Part shown: positions 1 through 10,546 of the stretch, in pieces
How positions within the stretch are numbered: position 1 is the first letter of the stretch
Layout of the letters: every line of letters starts with the position of its first letter
Made by a program: the position numbers and the translations under genes
Assembly (NCBI RefSeq): GCF_030867145.1
Contig: NC_134417.1
Span: 11,757,577-11,821,576, forward strand
Length of the DNA: 64,000 nucleotides
Source of the DNA: Opisthocomus hoazin
Lineage: Eukaryota; Chordata; Aves; Opisthocomiformes; Opisthocomidae
Direction of reading: 5' to 3'
The notes under the pieces: generated by a model
What the model was told of the DNA's origin: nothing
The model's input: the letters and a program-made list of their open reading frames with translations, nothing else
Databases searched by the model: none

Positions 1-1805
1 CCAGGCAGAGCTCCACGCTCTCCAGCCGGCCACTGACGTAGAGGGCGACACCCCTCATCTCCCCTGCCTGTCCTTTCTCAAGGAAGAGCCTGTATCCTTT
101 CATTCCAACGCTCCAGTCATAGGAGCCGTCCCACCACGTCTCCCCGATACCAGTAGGATCACAGCCCTGCAGGCGTGCGCACGTCTCTGTCTCCTCCTGT
201 TTATTCCCCCCATGCTGGGTGTGTTTGCACAGAGGCGTTTCAGCTGGGCATTTCAGCTGGGCATTTCAGCTGGGCCTCCAGGCGCTGCCTGGAGTTCCTT
301 CGTGCTGCCCTTCAGGTGCTCTCCTGCTGACCTGTGATCCTTCTCCAGGCTCTCAAACTGGTAGCAGTGGGATGGATTGAGGTTCCCCTCCCCCAGCATC
401 CTTAGTTTAAAGCCCTCTTCACCAGCCTGGCAAGCCCCTGACCGAAGATGCTCTTTCCCTTCTCTGACAGATGGACCCCATCAGCCCCCAAGTTTCTCAA
501 AGTGAGTCCCATGGCTTAAGTAACCAGACCCCTGGCTGTGGCACCAGTCCTGTAACCAGTGTTAAGTTGCCAGATTCGACCAGCCCTTTTCAACCCCTTC
601 CCTTTGACTGGGGGGACTGAGGAAAAAATGGCCTGCGCTCCACAAAGTGCCTCACCACCGCTCCCAGGGCTGTGTAATCCTTCTTGGTTCTCCTCAGGCT
701 GCTTTTGGCTATATCGTTCATGGCCCACATGAAACAACAGCAGCGGATAACAGTGGACTGTACAAGGCTCAGCAGTCTGCTGGTGACGACCCTGATACGA
801 GCCCCTGGTAAGCAGCACACCTCTCCAGAGAGAGTGTCAGGCTGGCAAATGGGTGCCTCCGTACCCCTCAGAAGAAAGTCATCTGCTACAATCACCCATC
901 GCCTTTTCTTGCGCTAGTTGTTACATGGGGAGCCGACTGGGCTGCCTTACTCCGCTCCAGCGTCTCTCCTGATGTGACAGGTCTTTCCTCTTCAGTCTGC
1001 GGAGCAGTGAAGCGGTTTTGCAAGGGCACCTCAGGCTGTGGGGAAGTCTCTTCCTCCAGTTGGTCCTTGCTGTTGCAGGTTTCCATTCTTCTGCATGATT
1101 GGCCCCCCTCCCCTCTGTGCTGGTAGGGGAGTTTTTGGCTGTTTGGCCATGGGCTGCGGGTCTGCTACAGACTGCACCTGGAACCAGCTGTCAGCCTCCC
1201 TGCAGCTCAGCCCCCTGCCACAGGAGGTCCTCCCTCAGGCACACCTTCTGCAGGGAGGTCTGCTGCCTGTCCCTGCCCCAGGAGAAAGGCCGAGGCACCT
1301 CTGCCAGCCTGAGGTCTGTGCTGCCGCCTCTCCCTTCAGCAGCTCCATTTGGGTGGAGGCATCAGCCACCGCTGGGGTAGGTGGCACAGACCCCCCAGCC
1401 AGAGCTGCAGCCTTTGCTCTCAGACAAGTGCCCACCATTCTGCCCGGAGGGCCAGGTGGGATGAGTGCCCTTGACCCGTGCAGGCGGTCACAGAGTTGCT
1501 GGGTGAGGTGCACTTCAGGTCTCCCGCTCGGTCAGTGGAGCGTGCCCTCTGTCACGTCCGGCCCCAGCTGACGCACCACGCTCCCTTCGCAGCGCTCCCG
1601 AGGCCGCTTTCGATGGGTGTGCGGGCGGTCGCGGTTGCTCTGGCAATGCCCAGGCCTGGTCAGGTCTGCCACAAGAGCTGCTGGCTCCTGGTGGGTCCCC
1701 ATGCTGCCCCAGTGGGTCCCAGCCCAAGGAAAGCCCCTGTGTGCTGAGATCTGCCACGCCACTGCAGGTTGGGCTGGCTCGTGAGCAGCTCCCCTTGGGG
1801 ACTGG
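1..1805 (-). mobile_element. CR1 LINE, old copy with ORF1 and the start of ORF2, continues past the left edge
   Basis: Reading minus from about 1805: a GC-rich 5' region, then ORF1 remnants in several frames, including the SGNH-type esterase-like domain (ADDFLLRGTEAP near 880, FHVG near 750, and GADGVHLSEKGKSIFG just before the stop TAA at 404-402). After a spacer, bases 170-1 carry the ORF2 endonuclease start with ETWWDGSYDW and GVALYVSGRLESVELCLG. Several frameshifts break ORF1, so it is a dead copy. It sits in sense orientation inside a TFDP2 intron. The spacer includes a 13-bp triplication at 237-275. The 5' border is where GC content drops. Confidence 0.88.
237..275. repeat. 13-bp unit repeated three times in the CR1 inter-ORF spacer
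   Basis: Three adjacent copies of ATTTCAGCTGGGC (the first begins with G). It looks like a local slippage expansion inside the CR1 copy. Confidence 0.9.
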
Positions 1806-4009
1806 CAATTCTGATACTCTTTTTGTCTAAAACCCGTCACCTGGTATCTTCTCTGAATGTCTCTTACTTTTAACTTTAATATGCACTGTGTACAGCTGTT
1901 CTCTACGCACATGCCCCATGTCATCTGTGATTTTACAGACACCTGCGAATCCATCGTCCTCTCCTTCCTAAGCCAGAGTCCATCTGTTCCTTCTGTGAAA
2001 GCCTTTTCATGGCCTCAGGCATTCTCGATGCTCTCTGGTGTCTCTCCTGGTTATGCCATACTCTTTCCAAGAACAAGACAGCGTTTAGTATTCCAGATAT
2101 AAAAGCACTATGTGTACCTAGGTTTACATTGTATTTCTTACTGTTTTCCCTAATAATTCCCAGCATTATTTTGGCTGTTATTGAGAAATCAACTTTTGTT
2201 CTCATAGAATGATCTACTGGGCTGCCATCTTATTATTCAGTGTTAAAAGCTAGGTCCAGCGGCCAATACAGTCTACAGAAAGTCTGGGTATGGTTCCTGT
2301 CCCTTTCCCATGGTGAAGTGCAAATTTCATCAACAACAAATTTAATCTGGATTTTGTGCTCTTGCAGGCAATTCTCTCTCTAAGGTACAAGACTCTACTT
2401 CCTAGACATTTTCTCTAATGTATAGCATTGTACCTCCAGTGGGTTATTAACTGAGGTTGAACCAAGCTAAGGGCAAGCACTCAAGCTGACCAGCAACAGG
2501 GTTAGGCAGTGCAAACAGTCTCCAATAAACTACAGAATGTGAATTCTCCAAACTGACTGGCCATTTTCCCCAGCTGCCTTCTTTAGCAGATCAGTGTAAC
2601 AGTGGTTTAAACACTAGCAGTTTCTGGCACTATCTACATACGGCTGCTGCCAGTAATCAGTTGCACGAATAACAACCACAGTGGAAAGCTTGTTTAATTT
2701 GGGTTGTTGTACACTTAATCATCTCCAGATGACAGTAATATTGAAGCTGGGTTATATAAACTGAAATATCAACAACTTAAGTAATTTTGGTGTGCTCACT
2801 TTCAGTAGTAGTGTTTTCTTATAGTTTGAGATTGCAGAAGCATGTTACACTTCTCTAGATCCCAAATGCCAGTTTAATCTCTGACAACTTCAAAGCAGCA
2901 GTTCTGAAGTTTCAGTATGAAATGGTTCAACTTTTTAAAGACTTCAAACCTAAATATAGAGCGCTGTTTAAAAGTGCAGTAACAACTGTACAGTATTCCT
3001 GTAAAATAAGGGCATAGTTAAGCTAAATCAATATTGATCCTAAAATTCCCAACTTGATCAACTGCAGTGCTGACGGGAGTATTCCAAAAGTTTTGTCACA
3101 GAATGCATTAGACTTCAGTCCAATATTCTAAAAAAAATCAACTTTTAACAGTACTGCTTTTTTGCGTGTCGGTGCTTGGGTTACTAGAGATTGTCTATTT
3201 ATGCTGTATGCTAACTGACTTGAAGTTCAATATGGGATTTGTATATCACAGAGTGAAATCTGTAATCTACAGTATTAAAGCAAAGCCAGCTATTTTCAGC
3301 TAATAAACTACTTGTGATCCGATTAACAGTTAACATAACAGTACCTCCTACTTTCAGCCGTATTTTCACAGGATGAAGAGCATAAGCACCCAGAAGCACG
3401 TAACTGGAAGATTTCCAGATTAATATAAGAGTGCAACTACAGCAGTTTGCTTACGAAGACAGTATTGCAAATTTCTATATAATGTCCTTCCTTTTTTTCC
3501 TTCAAAGAGCTAGGTGCGACATTTTTGCCGTTAAAAGACACTTTCAAAGTTATTATTATGACCTCTAGGATGTTATTTTTGTGGTACGTGGATTACCTTG
3601 TGTTTCTCACTAAATACATTCATGGCATATCAGGAATAATTCTGAAGTGTTACCATGTGGGTTTATTAAAAGCTAGCGCTGTCCTAGTATATAATTTAAT
3701 TCAGTTATTTCTCCTGTGCAGTGAATGCTCATGAAATGTCAGCCTGAAGTGCCTTTTACAACAGTGAAAGTCAGCCTGATTTAACTAGTGGTTGTAAAGC
3801 ACTGTTGATAAACTTATTCCTATTACTACTGCAGCTGCATAAAATATATAAAAACCCCAACCCAAAACACCCCCCTGAAGTGACAGTAGTAAATGTAAAT
3901 ACATAATTACTTTTAGTAAAGTAGAAAAAAAATTATCCTATGTGTTCAAAGAAAAATTCCAATCCACACAGAAAATAAAATTCTAAAAACTGATTCCATA
4001 AACACTCAC
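1806..4009 (-). other. TFDP2 intron, no gene seen
   Basis: AT-rich sequence between the old CR1 copy and the exon at 4010. The expected next TFDP2 exon was looked for here and not found. Short open frames have no recognisable product. Confidence 0.7.
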
Positions 4010-4161
4010 TTATCACTTGATATGCTGCAGTCTATAACAGTTCTTTTGCTAGTGTTGACTATTAAGAAAGGCAGCTGTATTGTTGAGTTCAAAGCTGGAG
4101 GGCCTTGATTTTGTTGTTCATTTTGCTGATTTCTTTGTACCAAGTTTTTGAATGCTATTTG
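4010..4161 (-). CDS. TFDP2: TFDP2 coding exon, residues 245-295 (dimerisation region)
   Basis: Encodes [11 protein letters not shown], then a glutamine/asparagine-rich linker, then a segment containing [10 protein letters not shown]. This is the start of the DP dimerisation domain that contacts E2F. The acceptor CCACAG lies just above 4161 and the donor GTGAGT just below 4010. The exon has 152 bases: it begins in phase 0 and ends two bases into a lysine codon. The next exon (the conserved FEYLFNF region in the family) was not found between 1.8 and 4.0 kb, so it must lie left of the window. Confidence 0.95.
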
Positions 4162-5828
4162 CTGTGGAAAGAAAGAAAGACCAAATGGTCACTGAGAATA
4201 AAAGAGAAGACATCAGTGTTTCCAGGAAGTGGAACTTCATAGCTCTTATCTACCATCTCTCAATACCTTCAGTAATTTTGCATTAAAAAGTAAGTTGTGG
4301 CCTGACTTCCTCTTCGCACTAGCGAAGCTCACCAGGAACAGAAGTTAAACACAAATTTTTCACACATATCCTAATGGCTATGCCCCCCTCACAATGCCTG
4401 GAGAAGAAACAAGAAAGGAGCAATAAAGCTGGGTGGAGAATGGTTCCCCCTTCCTTTAGAAAAGGCACTGGAGCCAGGTCTTCTCTTTATTTCGTATGCG
4501 TAATTATCTCCGACAGGAGCCAGTTACACTGAAACAAAAGTTAACAGAAATTACAGCACTCCCCCACTTCCCATGACTCATGTTCTCTTCTCCGCCTCAT
4601 CCATCACCCTCTTTTCTCTCTCAAAAGAGTTAGTTTTGAAATTCTCCTCTGAAAGTTTTCAAACAGGTGCTGTTTGTGACACCACTCGCTCTCTACTGAA
4701 TTCCTCTATCTGACTGCATATGTATGAAAGAAAATCGGTGTTTTTAGGAAATGTTATTTGAGGGACTGGAAGTCAGTGTACTTAACTGCTTTGAGGCACT
4801 ATGTGTTCCACTGAAGGGGAAGATGGATAGACAGAATCCCAAAGGACTGGTAAACCATTTGACAATGTACATCATCAAGGAAATACGGACAGTTATAGAT
4901 AGTAAGGGAGCGCAACTCCATCATTTTCAGACTCATAGTCAAGAGGTCCTGAGTTGCCGCCTTTTCACCAGGATAATTTCATGTTACTCTTAGAGAAGCT
5001 GCTAATTTATTAGGTCAGACAGGTAAGAGTCAGAATTGTGCTTTAAGTAGAGAAACATTTTTTGGTGATGAAAAAAGGAGAAGCATCAGGTATTTAAAAG
5101 TTTCAGTGCATATCTAACTAAAATTGTATCAATATAGTCACACCAGGGAAAAAAATATAGCCTTATTGCCTGTAACCTCATAAAAAGTTTGACTGCATTT
5201 AAATTACTGAAAGTCTGCACAGACCAAAACACTTAAGATGACTTATAACTGTATTTATAAAATGCTACTTTATAACCAAAGATGCATTTGAGATACATTT
5301 CTGCAATCAAAGCCAAAACTCTAGGCATCTCAAAGGTGCACATCAGAATGTAAAAGAGCTGGATTTGTCAGCCTTCCCTTCTTAGGGTCCAGAAATGTCT
5401 CTCTCCCCCAGAACAACTCTGCACATATTTACACAAGTTCAGTTGTAAATTTCGTAGCTTAGAATCAACGAGAAATTTTCCAGTAAGAACTACTCAGAGA
5501 AGGCTAACTCTGGGGAACTTGGAGTCAACAAAGGTGACTCCTGAGTTGTTCTCGTTCCCACTAATGTTGACAAAGCTTCACTCGAACACTCACAAAAGCT
5601 TGTGGCACGCAGATGCAGTATGCTGTTTTACAATGGGTAAAGATGAACCAGAAAGCAAGGATAAGAGGTCCCCCGACCAGGATCCAGAAAGGTCACAAGC
5701 GTGAAACTTTTCTCCCTAATATATCATAGCTGCTAAGTACATCTAGAAAGAATGTCAGAAGTTCTAACATGTCGGATTTGCATTTGATAATTTCATTTAT
5801 GGAAAAAAATAATTAAAATTAAATATAC
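4162..5828 (-). other. TFDP2 intron, nothing further seen
   Basis: A 1.7 kb phase-0 intron. It contains only short, unrecognised open frames and no repeat that I can name. Confidence 0.7.
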
Positions 5829-5897
5829 CTGCAGCAGGAGTTCTTGTAGTTGGGCTCGCTTCTGTTTTATCCTTTCAATCCGCTTCTGTTTTTCTAT
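5829..5897 (-). CDS. TFDP2: TFDP2 coding exon, residues 222-244 (coiled-coil segment)
   Basis: A 69-base exon of 23 codons, phase 0 at both ends, rich in Lys/Arg/Gln/Leu, typical of the coiled-coil part of the DP dimerisation domain. Its sequence, starting IEKQKRIERIKQKRAQ and ending in a leucine/glutamine run, is the DP-2 version and is the best single discriminator from DP-1. The acceptor is AAG after an AT-rich tract, so it is only moderately strong; the donor is GTATAT. Confidence 0.95.
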
Positions 5898-8282
5898 CTT
5901 AAAATATAAGTGTAAATGCATCGAGATAATTACTTAGTTACCTTGTCTGTTCCATTGTGCCAAACTGAACAGGCTTTAGAGCTACATCAGTGTGCTAGCA
6001 CCGTTACAAAAATCCATACTATCTTTGTAAATGATGGTGGATTCCACGGCACAGTAAGTAAATTGCACAAGTCTTTTCGGCCCTACCCACTTGCCTTTTA
6101 TTTTCTTCTTTTTCAAACAGACTAAACACACCGTCACGTGAGTTTCTCCATAAAACGGGTTTGTCAAACTGTAATTTCTTTCTTTGTCAACAATTTTAAC
6201 TTCAGTAAAGAATCAATTATTTCGAGAGACTATTATTTCCTCACCCATTCCTCCTCTTCTGTATTGTGCACTGAGGGGCAATTAGCACCAAACTGAACAC
6301 TTTCTTGAGGGGGTGTTTTGGGTTAGGTTTTTTTTCCCTCCTGCTCTCCACTCTTGGAATTGTGCACATCCCTTCCACTGTTGTCCCAGCTGCAAGCTAC
6401 TAGACATAAATGTGTGGAGTCTGGGCTCAGGATCCTCACCTGCATCTTTCCAGTGATGTCCACTTTTCGTTTCGACTACTCATCTGAGACTTGATTAAAC
6501 TAACAAGATTTCAGGAACAAAAAAGGGGGTAGAGGTAACATTTTCTACATGAGCACAGAATCCATTTCTTGCAACAGTTTTGCTAATGTCAGTTTACGGG
6601 ACAAAGCTATCTTCAACCTAAGTATGCAGTGTTGTGGACAGCCATAGTACTGGATGCCTCCTGACACTGCAGATACAACCAACAGAGTTTTAAAGAATGT
6701 TCTGGGGCAACACTAAAGAATTGGACAGTAGTCATCACATTTAAAAGGTATTTTTCCTCATCATCCAGTTGGTGCCAGCACTGTATCACTGCTCCCACAA
6801 ATATTGAACTCTTACATTACCTTCTTATTCAACCACTGAAACTCAATGACGCAGTCTGTTAACACTTAGCTGGCCTAACCGCTCCCCTCTCTGTTTTATC
6901 AACAATGTTGCTTTGCTCTGGTTCCTTCCCCCACCCCCCAATGTTTAAAATGCTTCCTTCAGAGCACAGTAGATGACTTTCTTTGCTGGGACAAATATGT
7001 AACTCTTAAAACCAATAAACAGTACAGATGTAATTTAGACCTGGTTTCTATAGAAGAAGCTTTTTTGTACTGTTTCTCATTTTTTTACTGGTAATCTTAT
7101 TATGGAATTACACTGCAAGAAGAGTTGGCACTTTATACAGCGTTAAAGGCAAAATCAATTCTGATTTTCACACGATGAAAATGCAGCTTTATTTTCTATT
7201 ATGTCATAGGAAGCAACATTTTAAGAAAATATGCCTGGTTTCCATTTTGTTTATATGTAACTAGAGCCTGAATCAGTGAATAGCATATGATCATTGTAGA
7301 TGACACCACGAAATCTGAGTTCTGTATTTGTAACAATAACATACACTAAAGATAATGCACTCACATGAATGCATGTAAAATGTAGATTTATCCGTAATTT
7401 TTTTTAAAAAGCATCCTTGAGTATAACGATTGAGCATATGCATATTCCCTGGGTGGATGTATTTTCCAAGTTGATGTAATGGACAAGGATAGTAAAAGCT
7501 TTTTTCTTACTATCTCTAGAAAGACAATTGATGTAAATAAACCTGCACAAAAAAAATTGTTCTGTACTGGAGAGGCACCCCCCACCTTTTAAGATATTTA
7601 ATGTCACAAGTACCACAAAAATAATACAAACTAAGATGTATTTACAGCACTGCAGTAAATGCAGTAACTTGTATTTTTTATTTATAGAGCATTTGGCCTG
7701 AAGGACAAGCAACATTTGTGCATATAAATTCTGGCATCCCTGCAAAAACATGGTAACTCTTAACCTGCTGGAAAAATAATGGAAATAACCAATAAGTAAT
7801 ACTTCATTTTTTTCCTTGCCAGTTCGTTACTAGCATTTGACATCCTAGCAGGAATTATTTTTCAATTTAATTTCCTTTGAATGGCATTTCCAGGTACAGA
7901 CCTTAACAGAAAACTGGTCTCCTTTCAAATGTATACCATTTGGTAAGTATAACTGCACCATAAATTCTTTTGACTTTCCTTTAGTTAATTCAGGCTACTA
8001 CAGACTTTAATCTTAAAAGTAAACCCTGATTTAATCCATGTCCATTTTTGTAAGGTAAACAGTTTTTTAAACTTCACATAATGTATACTAAATAAAACTG
8101 AACTAAGCATACATAAATACATCCTTTCAGTTTATTCAAATATCAAAAGTTGTACCTTCATAATGTGCAAGAAGCAAAACCAACCAGGTTCAAACTGAGA
8201 AAAAAACCCCTCTTCTAAAGCAGAGCAGCTCCATTATCACAAGCTGTGAACCATATAGCATTTCCCATCTGTCTCAGTTTAC
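5898..8282 (-). other. TFDP2 intron, nothing further seen
   Basis: A 2.4 kb phase-0 intron, AT-rich. The overlapping minus-strand open frames at 7.4-7.75 kb are hydrophobic and of random-looking composition. Confidence 0.7.
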
Positions 8283-8426
8283 CTCTAGATTCTGACATTC
8301 CTGAGCTGAGTTTGTTGGAAGGCCGATCCATCTGATTTCCTTCTTCTCCTTTGAAATTATATTCATTGCCATCAGGACATTAAGGGCATCATAAACTCTC
8401 CGTCTAATATTTTTCTGATCATAAGC
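8283..8426 (-). CDS. TFDP2: TFDP2 coding exon, residues 174-221 (core of DNA-binding winged helix)
   Basis: A 144-base exon of 48 codons, phase 0 at both ends. It carries the recognition helix [16 protein letters not shown] and the DP-specific [10 protein letters not shown] segment, ending at CQNLE. RRRVYD makes base contacts in the E2F half-site and is present in all E2F and DP proteins. The acceptor is TTAGCAG and the donor GTAAAC. All key residues are intact. The arginine in EIRW is lysine in the mammalian sequence as I know it, a conservative change. Confidence 0.97.
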
Positions 8427-8975
8427 CTGCTAAGAAAACAATGCAGCATTAATTACAATAAAAGAATTCAAAACGGAAAAAAAAGACTGAATGCGTCCTT
8501 AATAGATATGGAGAAGATAAAAAGACAAAATCGCAGCTCAAGTCAGAGTGGTATTAAAACATGATGCCTTCATCTGTGCTACTACCTGGATACCACATGA
8601 ATGTGTTTGGTTGCAAATGGAAACTTCAGACCTGCCTGAAGCCTCTGTGCAGCAAATTCCTATCATGGCAAGTCTGTTACAGTTGAAAAGCCCGACAAGA
8701 CCACATATGGCAGGTACAAGAGTAGCCCTTTTTTCAAGATAATTCTTTTGGCAGACTTCTCTATTTTGTTTATAATTTAGAGGGAGTTCAATTCTTCATT
8801 GTAATTCTATATTTTTGAATTTGAGAGCATAAGTCTTTATATTTAGGAAGTAGTTAAGTAAGTGATGGAAAGTATGGAGCGTGGCAGGACAGTGCAGAAA
8901 CAGAAGGGACAGAATCCCATGATAAAGCAGACAATTTTGTAATGGCATAACAAATTTCAACACATATTTGCTTAC
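8427..8975 (-). other. TFDP2 intron (549 bp), nothing further seen
   Basis: A short phase-0 intron separating the two halves of the DNA-binding domain. The open frame that reads through from the exon into it ends without family similarity. Confidence 0.8.
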
Positions 8976-9138
8976 CGAATCTGTAGCTAGGTGGCTGTTA
9001 GAATTTGTGAATTCTGATACCAGCTCATCAGCGACTTCATTGTATGAAGTTGTTCCTTTACGCTGAACTTTTTCACATACTTTCATGGAAAAATGCCTCA
9101 GACCCTTCCCATTTTTATCTCCTTTTTTGCTTCTCTTA
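8976..9138 (-). CDS. TFDP2: TFDP2 coding exon, residues 119-173 (N-terminal half of DNA-binding domain)
   Basis: A 163-base exon whose first base completes the serine codon split with the upstream exon. It encodes the basic stretch [12 protein letters not shown], then [17 protein letters not shown] and [12 protein letters not shown], the first helices of the DP winged-helix domain. The basic stretch, with basic residues of the small upstream exon, can form a bipartite nuclear localisation signal. The acceptor is CTTCCAG and the donor GTAAGC. Confidence 0.97.
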
Positions 9139-10498
9139 CTGGAAGAAGAAAAGTAATTATTTTAATACATAGAATGTTAATAAGCTACTTTGTTACACAG
9201 TCTACCTTTCACAACAGGAATCAGGATTCATGACATTATGTACTACCTAAATGAAAAATAAAACTAATCTGCTTTTTTGAACCACTTTCCTGTTTCTTAC
9301 AAGTTGGCATAAAAGTACAGAGAAGCCCCTTCTCAGCGATTTCTGCATTAACAGTATTTGAACACATGCTACCAGGCAGATGCTTAAAAAACTGGATTTG
9401 TAAAATTCATCTCCAGGTAGTTTCACAAAAGAACAACCAAAAAAAGGGAGAAAACCTCACAGGGTGTTTATGTGCCTGGAAGCCAGATTTACAGGGAACT
9501 CTCATGTTTGTTCTTAAAATAGAAAGGCTCAGATCCCTATTTACAACACAGCAGAAGATACATCATTTCTCCTACTGACCTAGTACCTGTACCATCATAG
9601 TTAAGACAGAGATACAACAGTCTCTTCTGTAGAGAGTAACTACTTATTCGTTGTTTTTTATGGTGTTAGATTAATAACTGGCAACTGTCAGGGTTATTTT
9701 CCATTCACTTTTGTCCTTCAGAAAAGCACGAGCTTAGATAATGGAATAATAATGGAAAAAACAGGTGCAGTTGGTTTTATCATACAAACCAGATTTGGAT
9801 GCATATTTCCACAGAAGCCTTTAAAAAGCTCAGTTGTACTGTGTTTTTTTTTTTTTAAATTACAGTTTTACAAGTTGGTTTGAAAATATGTTTCAGGAAG
9901 ATCTATCGTTTTACAGAAAAAGGCCCAGTTCTGCCAACAGTATCAAACTAAGGAAAACATTAAAATATAAGAATGCTTTTCAAAATTTCGAATGTATTTA
10001 AGAAAACAGAACATTGGAAAGAAGGACAAAAGAAAAGGAAGAGTGGAAAAGAACACCAGAAGATTTTAAAAAAACCAACCAAACAAAAAAACCAACCCAC
10101 ACTCCTAATCCCTTCGCAGATAATCAATTTGAGTAACCTCTGATAGGTAAACAAATAAAACCACCTTCAATGCATTCAAAGAAGTTTTGGAAGTAAAGGA
10201 AAAGATCATCTGTTTACAAGCATTCCTCACGTTGAAAACTAGAACAATCCTGTTTCTAAAGATGTGTTGTGTTTGTTTTTCACAACTCCCAGTATCATCT
10301 CTAATGTATTTATCAGGAAGTGATAAAGCAGAGAGTAATGAACTATAACTACAAGGAATAACATACAACATGGCTTTTACATGGAGGAGTGAAAACTGCT
10401 GAAAGTGGGAACTGTACACTCATCTCTCTGAAGGGCAGTTCTGAAGAAATACAACAAGTATGACCATATACATAAAATATATGTTCAATAATACTCAC
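9139..10498 (-). other. TFDP2 intron downstream of the cassette exon
   Basis: A 1.36 kb phase-2 intron. It includes an AAC/CAAA-rich simple-sequence stretch near 10,070-10,100; nothing else is recognisable. Confidence 0.7.
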
Positions 10499-10546
10499 CT
10501 TTCTGAAAAATCTGATTCTATAAATTCTCGAGTCCGCTTTCTGTCC
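10499..10546 (-). CDS. TFDP2: TFDP2 48-base cassette exon, residues 103-119 ('E' exon)
   Basis: Encodes DRKRTREFIESDFSE plus split codons at both ends. Both flanking introns are phase 2, so the exon can be included or skipped without shifting the frame; skipping joins GG to T AAG and keeps a glycine. In mammals a 16-residue DP-2/DP-3 segment, the E region, is alternatively spliced and contributes to a bipartite nuclear localisation signal with the basic residues of the following exon. This exon matches it in position, length and basic DRKR start. Whether it is actually alternative here cannot be told from DNA. Donor GTGAGT, acceptor TTCTTAG. Confidence 0.93.

Noticed and set aside
8796..8975. 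Extension of the TFDP2 exon reading frame beyond the donor at 8975
   Set aside because: The GTAAGC donor and the in-frame join to the exon at 8426 restore the known DP-2 sequence; the read-through part has no similarity.
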